Shown here: one piece after another, positions 5,864 to 10,577 of the stretch
Layout: each line of letters begins with the position of its first letter
How positions within the stretch are numbered: the stretch's first letter is position 1
Assembly: GCA_946404585.1 (NCBI GenBank)
Contig: CAMJEC010000034.1
Location: 1 to 10,577 of the forward strand
From: an uncultured Caryophanales bacterium
GTDB lineage: Bacteria > Bacillota_I > Bacilli_A > RFN20 > CAG-826
Direction: 5' to 3'
Length of the DNA stretch: 10,577 nt
Program-made: the position numbers and the translations under genes
Notes under the pieces: model-generated
Database searches by the model: none
Told to the model about the DNA's origin: nothing
Seen by the model: only the letters and a program-made list of their open reading frames with translations

Positions 5864-7381
5864 TTAATCTTCCGCTTCTCCCAAAGCTTCTAAACCTTTT
5901 GCAAATGTTGTCTTTGTGGTCTTAACGTTCTTCACAAAGAAGAAAACCACTAAGGAGATAACAATACAGACACCAGCATACACTGGTAAGAATCTCCAGT
6001 CAAAGCCATCAATGAATAATAATGAACCTAAAGCAATTGGGGTGATTGTTTGCGCGGCCATACTAGCAGCGTAGTAGTAACCAGTGAATCTACCAATCTT
6101 CTTGCTATTACATAATTCAACAACCATTGGGAAGGAGTTAACGTGGACTAAGGACATACCAAAGCCTTTAATTAACCAAATGATATATAACCAAACTGGG
6201 ATAGAACCTTCTGGTAAACCAATCGCAAACGTTAAGATGGCCCATATGGCATAACAGAATAACGCTAATCCTAAACCACCAAATAATGTCCACTTACGAC
6301 CAATCTTACTAGCAATAATGCCACCGACTGCAAAACCAGCGACACTACCAACACCACCCAAGATGGTTAAGACCATTGTGCTCGTAGATTCAGATTGCGT
6401 ACCATAAATAACGTAGTTATTAAGGAATGTGGAGATGCCATTATCCGCCATAAACCAGAAGAATTCAGCGCCTAAGATAAGGAATAACATAATCTTATTA
6501 GCTTTACTTAATGGCTTATCATCATCAACTTTATCCGCGGTTTCACTAACGGCTTCACCTCTCGCTAATTCATCTTTCATTTCATCTCTAATCTTGTTTT
6601 CTTTAACAAGGATGAATAAGACAATAGCGCTAACGAGCATTAAAACAGAGGCGACAAGGAATGGTCCCATAACCGCCCAAATGTTGTCATATGCCCATGT
6701 GTGTGGTTTATATAGGCCTTTAACCCAGCCTAATTGAGCATCATCTTTTGGCGCGACAGCCGTACCTAAGTAATTGCTTAAAACAAATACCAAACCTACG
6801 ACAGTGGCGAATGCGCCACCGATGTAACCCATGATATTGATAATGCCATTTGCCTTACTACGTAATGGTTTTGGGGTGATATCTGGCATTAAAGCAACCG
6901 CTGGGTTTCTATACATCATCGCAAATAAGACAACAATCGCCATCATGACGATGACACCCGCTAATTGATTGAAATGGAATAAAACAGGAATAAATGGGAA
7001 AGCGATAGAACAAACGAATGTGCCAACTAAAATATATGGCATACGTTTACCAATCTTGGTGTTTGTTTTATCTGATAAATGACCAAATACTGGCATTAAG
7101 ATTAACGCAGCAATATTATCAATAGCCATCATAATACCAACAGGGTATTGGACTTTCTTAATGATATCGCCACATTGGGCAATAGCCTCAGGAGTATTAA
7201 TTTGACGGAGTGTTTCGTATTCTGGATAGAATGCTTTTGCGAACATTTCACTTAAAAATGTTGGGCACCATAAGTCATAAACTTGCCATAAAAGCAAAAT
7301 TCCAAAGAATGCAAAGCCAATTAAAAATGTACGTTTGTAATTCAACTTAAACGTAGATTGATTCTGAACAGTTTGTTCCAT
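5864..7381 (-). CDS. MFS transporter, SLC45/GPH (sugar:cation symporter)-like
   Basis: The 505-residue membrane protein has about 12 predicted helices, near residues 17-36, 81-101, 114-134, 139-158, 178-203, 235-258, 295-314, 335-355, 363-387, 393-415, 434-456 and 463-484. The loop 2-3 signature GHLSDKTNTKIGKR (100-113) and RNPAVALMPDITP (158-170) fit the SLC45/GPH-like sugar symporters, which import glycosides or disaccharides with H+ or Na+. A second GRK motif is at 361-363. The N-terminal outer loop (about 37-80) and the charged central cytoplasmic loop (about 260-294) are fairly long. The substrate cannot be read from sequence. It heads a two-gene operon with a glycerophosphodiesterase. 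The leader carries a TTGACA promoter and a cre-like/inverted-repeat site. The Shine-Dalgarno is weak (AGAAAGATAGG region). Confidence 0.92.
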   Translation of the reverse strand: MEQTVQNQSTFKLNYKRTFLIGFAFFGILLLWQVYDLWCPTFLSEMFAKAFYPEYETLRQINTPEAIAQCGDIIKKVQYPVGIMMAIDNIAALILMPVFGHLSDKTNTKIGKRMPYILVGTFVCSIAFPFIPVLFHFNQLAGVIVMMAIVVLFAMMYRNPAVALMPDITPKPLRSKANGIINIMGYIGGAFATVVGLVFVLSNYLGTAVAPKDDAQLGWVKGLYKPHTWAYDNIWAVMGPFLVASVLMLVSAIVLFILVKENKIRDEMKDELARGEAVSETADKVDDDKPLSKANKIMLFLILGAEFFWFMADNGISTFLNNYVIYGTQSESTSTMVLTILGGVGSVAGFAVGGIIASKIGRKWTLFGGLGLALFCYAIWAILTFAIGLPEGSIPVWLYIIWLIKGFGMSLVHVNSFPMVVELCNSKKIGRFTGYYYAASMAAQTITPIALGSLLFIDGFDWRFLPVYAGVCIVISLVVFFFVKNVKTTKTTFAKGLEALGEAED

Positions 7382-7397
7382 AATTACCTATCTTTCT

Positions 7398-7419
7398 GCG
7401 TTAAAACTAACGCTTTCAT
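7398..7419 (-). promoter_or_regulatory. Candidate operator: inverted repeat overlapping a cre-like site
   Basis: GCGTTA (7398-7403) and TAACGC (7408-7413) form a perfect 6-bp inverted repeat around AAAC. Overlapping it, the minus strand of 7405-7419 reads ATGAAAGCGTTAGTT. This matches the Bacillus CcpA cre consensus WTGNAANCGNWNNCW at every fixed position except one (T for C). The site lies just downstream of the predicted transporter promoter, where repression by roadblock or occlusion is common. It could also be a LacI-family operator or a chance match. Confidence 0.4.
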
Positions 7420-7427
7420 CCAATAGC

Positions 7428-7456
7428 AAGTTAAGTCCTAAACGACTTTTTGTCAA
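7428..7456 (-). promoter_or_regulatory. Promoter of the MFS-GDPD operon
   Basis: On the minus strand a perfect TTGACA (plus 7451-7456) is followed after 17 bases by TAACTT (plus 7428-7433), a poor -10 that keeps the TA...T positions. The predicted start is near 7421, leaving a leader of about 40 bases that contains the cre-like site. A perfect -35 with a weak -10 fits a regulated promoter. Confidence 0.45.
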
Positions 7457-7477
7457 CCTTTTTATAAATAAAAGGGC

Positions 7478-7483
7478 TATAAT
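7478..7483 (+). promoter_or_regulatory. Putative -10 element for the flavoprotein gene
   Basis: A perfect TATAAT lies 18 bases before the ATG at 7502. No good -35 is at the normal distance: TTGTCA at 7450-7455 is 22 bases away. A start near 7490 would place the ribosome-binding site GAGGT (7490-7494) at the very 5' end of the transcript. TTGTCA overlaps the -35 of the divergent transporter promoter. Confidence 0.4.
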
Positions 7484-7501
7484 AGTGACGAGGTTACATA
7501 T

Positions 7502-8437
7502 ATGAACAGTAAATTTAAAAGTATTAGGATTACTGATAATTTTTACCAGTCATCCAGTTTCTTTCCAATGCCATTAACTTTAATTGGCACACTTAATGAA
7601 GATGGTACTTTAACTTCCTATGGTGCCTATTCATTAATCTTTCCTTACTATATCGCTGGTAAGAAGTTTTACGCGATGATATTAGAATGCCGTAACACAT
7701 CTAATACCGCGAAAGGTTTACTAAGACATAAGAAATGCACAATTAATTTCTTACCATATAGCAAAAAGAACTTTGCTCAACATGTCGACTGTGGTTTCCC
7801 TGGTGATACACCAGAAGAAAAGATGAAAAACTTTAGATTCACTCCAGTAGATGGCTTATCGCAAGATGAACATCCTGAAGAAAAATATCCAAAGATTCTC
7901 GATGAAGCGTTACAAGTATTTGAATGCACATGGATGAGTGAATTAGATAACGCCCAAGATGATCCAGTATTAGAAGACTATGATGGCTATAAATATCACG
8001 ACTTCAATGGTATTACTTCTAAATTCGGCGCTCACTTCATCTTAAGAATCGATCGCATCCTCATTAAAGAGAAATACTATAACTCCATTATCAATGGTGC
8101 GACACGCAGTAATTACTGCCCATTACCCACTAACTGGGGCTATAGAGATAGTAAATACTTCTGGTGTTCTGATTTCAAAAAGCCAGATGCGATTGCAATC
8201 CCAAATAGAGAAGTTGATATCTCCTCTGTTAGATATGCTGCGGATAGACTTAATACCGATGTTAAGTTCACCGATGCCGCGCTTAAGATGCTTGTCAAAG
8301 TGCCACGTCCATTCTTAAAGCTCGTTTTAAACGGCTGTGTGGACTGGGCTAATAAGAACGGTAAAAAGGTCATTGATGAACCAGAAATGAAAGAAATCAA
8401 TGATAAGCGTTCACAAGAAAAGAAAGCCAAAAAATAA
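7502..8437 (+). CDS. Flavin-reductase-like (FMN-binding split-barrel) protein with helical C-terminal extension
   Basis: The 311-residue soluble protein begins with a flavin-reductase/flavoredoxin-like domain (about 15-200). Seen signs are PMPLTLIGTLNEDGTLTSYG (23-42), the turn into AYSLIFPYY, the segment LECRNTSNTAKGLL (61-74) and CTINFLP (79-85), typical of FMN-binding split barrels. An acidic insert (about 100-165) with PGDTPEEK and DNAQDDP precedes FILRIDRILIKEKYY (179-193). The C-terminal part (about 255-302) contains FTDAALKMLVKVPRPFLKLV and DWANKNGKKVIDEPEM, which resembles the small helical PCP_red-type domain, before a lysine-rich end. The likely role is flavin-dependent redox or flavin binding; the electron donor and target are unknown. 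The ribosome-binding site is GAGGT, 7 bases before the ATG. The gene is divergent from the transporter and ends in a strong terminator. Confidence 0.8.
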   Translation: MNSKFKSIRITDNFYQSSSFFPMPLTLIGTLNEDGTLTSYGAYSLIFPYYIAGKKFYAMILECRNTSNTAKGLLRHKKCTINFLPYSKKNFAQHVDCGFPGDTPEEKMKNFRFTPVDGLSQDEHPEEKYPKILDEALQVFECTWMSELDNAQDDPVLEDYDGYKYHDFNGITSKFGAHFILRIDRILIKEKYYNSIINGATRSNYCPLPTNWGYRDSKYFWCSDFKKPDAIAIPNREVDISSVRYAADRLNTDVKFTDAALKMLVKVPRPFLKLVLNGCVDWANKNGKKVIDEPEMKEINDKRSQEKKAKK

Positions 8438-8459
8438 GAGGACAAAGTCCTCTTTTCTT
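8429..8459. terminator. Bidirectional Rho-independent terminator
   Basis: A perfect 8-bp stem AAGAGGAC / GTCCTCTT (8436-8443 and 8447-8454) surrounds an AAA loop. On the plus strand it is followed by TTCTTC; on the minus strand by A then six Ts (plus 8429-8434). It overlaps the stop codon of the flavoprotein gene and lies next to the stop of the convergent membrane-protein gene, so it should serve both. The minus side has the better T-tract. Confidence 0.9.
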
Positions 8460-9011
8460 CTATCTTGCTTGATAGCGATGAATAATGAATTCGATGATCA
8501 ATATGAAGGCTTCCACGAGAAGTGAAATGCCGATGAATATGAAATGGTGGTCTAAAGCTTCAACATTCCTTGTGATTAAGAAGATAGAGAATATCGCTTC
8601 AGTAACACAGAGAATAATAATGACAATATTAAGGAATGGTTGCTTAAGAATGTTGTAACCAGCGTTAGCGATTTTAATGACTTGGAAAGCAATGCTACAA
8701 ATGCCCCAAAGGACGCACGTGGTCGCTAATTCCATATCAATTGCCATGATTAACACACCAAGAACCATTGATAAACCTGCCACAATTGCATTAGGTATAT
8801 TACGTAATTTTCCGAGCATTTTGAGTGAGAGGAATTCAACCATTTCAGTTGCGCCTATCGCTAAGACAATTGAACCAATAAATGACTTATTAAGTTCTAA
8901 ACTTTCCTGATGTTGGTAAGCGATGAAAGTTAAAATGGTCACACCAATGATGATGTTACTTAAAATCGTTACGATCTCGAGGATGATATGAAGTGTGCCA
9001 CTTTTTCTCAT
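8460..9011 (-). CDS. Multi-pass membrane protein, HdeD/DUF308-like topology
   Basis: The 183-residue protein is highly hydrophobic, with six likely membrane helices near 8-31, 43-64, 73-92, 95-115, 124-147 and 156-177, and short connecting loops. Charged residues are few: basic ones in KMLGKLR (64-70) and at the C-terminus HRYQAR, and acidic ones in EMVEF (56-60). Length and six-helix layout resemble HdeD/DUF308 proteins, but no diagnostic motif is visible, so this is only a comparison. The start is the only ATG that fits. The nearest Shine-Dalgarno, AAGGA (plus 9025-9029), is 13 bases away, longer than ideal. It lies 37 bases downstream of pepT with no hairpin between, so it is probably the second gene of that transcript. 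Function unknown. Confidence 0.75.
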   Translation of the reverse strand: MRKSGTLHIILEIVTILSNIIIGVTILTFIAYQHQESLELNKSFIGSIVLAIGATEMVEFLSLKMLGKLRNIPNAIVAGLSMVLGVLIMAIDMELATTCVLWGICSIAFQVIKIANAGYNILKQPFLNIVIIILCVTEAIFSIFLITRNVEALDHHFIFIGISLLVEAFILIIEFIIHRYQAR

Positions 9012-9048
9012 AATTCTATGGTAGTCCTTATTTTAAAAACCTTCAAAG

Positions 9049-10239
9049 TTATCTTTTAATAATCTCTAAAACGATTTCAATCATCGTGTTGAAATCTTGA
9101 ATGCAAAGATATTCAAAACGGCCATGGTGGTTGCCGCTTCCTGTGCCTAAGTTTGGTGTAACTAAACCCATCTTGGAGAAAGTTGCACCATCAGTACCGC
9201 CTTTAATGCGTTCAAATTTAGGTTCAATACCAAGTTTTCTAAGAGCCGCTTCCGCTTTCTTAACTGGACGAGGGTCCTTATCAACATATGGTTTCATATT
9301 TTCATATTGTTCAGAGATTTCCACTTTGATTTTAGCTTTTGGATATTTAGCGGATAATTCATCTCTGATTTGATAAATCTTAGCATCTAATTCCTCTAAG
9401 GCTTTTCTTGAGAAATTTCTTAAAATAGCCACAAATTCAACTTGCTCACTAGTGCCGTTAACTGAAGTTAAATGCCAATATCCTTCATCAGCGTAATATG
9501 GTGTTTCTTTTTGAGGAAGCATATTAATGAATTCCGCTTGTAGTTGAAGAGCGTTAATTAAGGTATTCTTACCTTCGCCTGGGTGAACTGAAACGCCATC
9601 AATCTTCACTCTTAATTGTTGAGCATTGAAGTTTTCAATATCAATACTATTAACAGCGCCACCATCAATAGTGAACGCATAATCTGCGCCCATCTTCTCC
9701 AAAGAGAAATGCTTTGGACCTTCACCGATTTCTTCATCAACAGTAAAAGCGACCGCTAGTGGATGATGTTTGAAATCAGGATGTTCTTTAATATAATCAA
9801 GTACCGCCATAATAATAGCGATACCAGCTTTATCATCAGCGCCTAATAATGTATTACCATCGGTAACAACTAAATCTTTGCCGATAAATTGTTTAATATG
9901 TGGGAATTGATTTAAGGAAATACGATATTGATCATTTAAGATGATGTCATTACCATCCCATTTAGTAACGATACGAGGATTAACATTTTCATCAGTCACT
10001 TCTAAGGCGGTATCAACGTGGCTATTTAAACCAATAACATCACCTTCACCTTTAAGGTGGGCATAGACGATACCATATTCATCCATATAGGCATCTTCTA
10101 AACCTAATTCTTTTAATTCTTTAACTAAAAGACGGCTGAGATTCTTTTGCTTTTCAGTAGAAGGGGTGGTGCCTGTATTTTCATCAGCTTGTGTATCAAT
10201 CTTCGCGTAGCGGATAAATCTTTCAATATTCTTGTCCAT
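9049..10239 (-). CDS. pepT: Peptidase T (tripeptide aminopeptidase, M20B metallopeptidase)
   Basis: This cytosolic two-zinc aminopeptidase family removes the N-terminal residue from tripeptides. The 396-residue length is close to other PepT proteins, usually about 410. Metal and catalytic residues are all visible: His74 and Asp76 in SHVDT, Asp135 in LLGADDKAG, the Glu169-Glu170 pair in FTVDEEIGEG, Asp192 in TIDGG, and His372 in GNHHGRFEYL. The dimerisation domain (about 205-320) includes VKIDGVSVHPGEGKN. Substrate-site residues GGTDGA (347-352) are kept. The C-terminal NLGTGSGNHHG differs slightly from the more usual NIFTGG-N-HG pattern. A strong ribosome-binding site, GGGAG in AAGGGAGAAG (plus 10244-10253), precedes the ATG. 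It is the first gene of a probable two-gene unit with the membrane protein. Confidence 0.95.
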   Translation of the reverse strand: MDKNIERFIRYAKIDTQADENTGTTPSTEKQKNLSRLLVKELKELGLEDAYMDEYGIVYAHLKGEGDVIGLNSHVDTALEVTDENVNPRIVTKWDGNDIILNDQYRISLNQFPHIKQFIGKDLVVTDGNTLLGADDKAGIAIIMAVLDYIKEHPDFKHHPLAVAFTVDEEIGEGPKHFSLEKMGADYAFTIDGGAVNSIDIENFNAQQLRVKIDGVSVHPGEGKNTLINALQLQAEFINMLPQKETPYYADEGYWHLTSVNGTSEQVEFVAILRNFSRKALEELDAKIYQIRDELSAKYPKAKIKVEISEQYENMKPYVDKDPRPVKKAEAALRKLGIEPKFERIKGGTDGATFSKMGLVTPNLGTGSGNHHGRFEYLCIQDFNTMIEIVLEIIKR

Positions 10240-10263
10240 AAATCTTCTCCCTTGAATGCCAAT

Positions 10264-10269
10264 ATTATA
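10264..10269 (-). promoter_or_regulatory. Putative -10 element for pepT
   Basis: On the minus strand this reads TATAAT, 24 bases before the pepT start codon, so a transcript would begin near 10257 and include the AAGGGAG ribosome-binding site. No recognisable -35 lies 16-18 bases upstream, so the promoter may be weak, activated, or read from elsewhere. Confidence 0.45.
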
Positions 10270-10321
10270 TATGTCCCTATTGAAACATAGTATCTTTTTC
10301 TTTTCTAAGAAAACAAATCTC

Positions 10322-10327
10322 TATAAA
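10322..10327 (+). promoter_or_regulatory. Putative -10 element for the kinase-fold gene
   Basis: TATAAA (10322-10327, in CTCTATAAAATG) lies only 8 bases before the ATG at 10336. A start 6-7 bases downstream would give a leaderless or nearly leaderless mRNA. No good -35 and no clear Shine-Dalgarno are visible. Confidence 0.3.
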
Positions 10328-10335
10328 ATGAAAGC

Positions 10336-10577
10336 ATGGTTGAAGAAATTGAAATTAAAAGAAAAAACTATCAAGTCGTCGAACAAATCAGTGATCACTC
10401 ATTCAAAGTAGAAAGAAAAGGCAAATACTATTTATTAAAGAAATTTGATGATGATCCAGAAGGCTTTGAGAAGTTTGTTGATTGTGAACATCGCTTAAGA
10501 GTTTCTGGTGTCAGCAATCCTAAATGCTATTTATACGATAAGAAACTCAAATGGGCCATCCTTGAATATATCGAAGG
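10336..10577 (+). CDS. Protein-kinase-fold / aminoglycoside-phosphotransferase-like protein, N-lobe (3' truncated)
   Basis: The frame is open from the ATG at 10336 to the window edge, giving 80 complete codons (M-V-E-E-I-E-I-K...). The in-frame codon at 10324-10326 is TAA, so the start cannot lie further upstream. The pattern fits the N-lobe of a protein-kinase-like or APH/choline-kinase-like fold. Strands YQVVEQIS and SFKVERKG are followed by YYLLKKF, with a candidate ATP-binding lysine at residue 35 or 36. A helix FEKFVDCEHRLR may supply the pairing glutamate, and WAILEYIEG looks like the hinge. The catalytic loop and metal site would lie beyond the window, so activity cannot be judged. It is divergent from pepT. 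The coding call is good; the family call is moderate. Confidence 0.65.
   Translation, partial: MVEEIEIKRKNYQVVEQISDHSFKVERKGKYYLLKKFDDDPEGFEKFVDCEHRLRVSGVSNPKCYLYDKKLKWAILEYIE

Noticed and set aside
6429..6737. 102-codon plus-strand reading frame inside the transporter gene
   Set aside because: Antisense shadow of helices 5-7 and the central loop of the transporter; no start signals and no family resemblance.
8140..8445. 101-codon minus-strand reading frame opposite the flavoprotein C-terminus
   Set aside because: Shadow of a well-supported gene on the other strand; it begins inside the bidirectional terminator and has no recognisable domain.
1..10577. Defence island, CRISPR array, phage or insertion-sequence content
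   Set aside because: The SNF2 helicase fragment and the kinase-fold fragment could hint at defence genes, but no nuclease, methyltransferase, repeat array, transposase or integrase is present, and both are cut by the window edges.

Overview
The window looks like a piece of chromosome from a low-GC Firmicutes/Bacilli-type bacterium, possibly an uncultured gut Bacilli or Erysipelotrichia/RF39-like lineage. This rests on the AT-rich codon use, purine-rich GGAGG/AAGGGG ribosome-binding sites, TTGACA/TATAAT promoters and the families present. The host reads UGA as stop: the Gfo/Idh gene ends in TGA, visible tryptophans use TGG, and no gene has an internal TGA. Classic Mycoplasma code 4 is therefore unlikely. 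The taxon itself is inference. I saw no rRNA, tRNA, CRISPR array, insertion sequence or phage gene.

Layout, left to right. (1) Bases 1-657, plus strand: the C-terminal part of a SNF2-family helicase, cut by the left edge and followed by a hairpin terminator. (2) Bases 765-3304, plus: a two-gene unit with an FGGY carbohydrate kinase of the type found in some L-arabinose loci, then 2 bases later a Gfo/Idh/MocA oxidoreductase of the dihydrodiol-dehydrogenase-like group. (3) Bases 3312-4512, plus: a consensus promoter drives a small DUF2188-type protein with a histone-H1-like Lys/Ala/Pro tail made of three 15-residue repeats, followed by a NagD/YutF-like HAD phosphatase. (4) Bases 4500-5027, minus: a lipoprotein whose 3' end overlaps the HAD gene. 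(5) Bases 5156-7381, minus: an SLC45/GPH-like MFS transporter and, 6 bases later, a glycerophosphodiester phosphodiesterase, ended by a hairpin. (6) Bases 7502-8437, plus: a flavin-reductase-like protein with an extra helical C-terminal domain, divergent from the transporter. (7) Bases 8460-10239, minus: peptidase T followed by a six-helix membrane protein. Groups 6 and 7 converge on a shared bidirectional terminator. (8) From 10336, plus: the start of a protein-kinase-fold gene, cut by the right edge.

Most genes are metabolic or housekeeping: sugar phosphorylation, sugar import, glycerophosphodiester hydrolysis, sugar-phosphate or nucleotide dephosphorylation, and peptide turnover. I do not see a convincing undescribed multi-gene system. 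The items most worth a second look are the H1-like repeat protein, the C-terminal domain of the flavoprotein, a cre-like site in the transporter leader, the orphan arabinose-type kinase with its dehydrogenase, and the kinase-like gene at the right edge.
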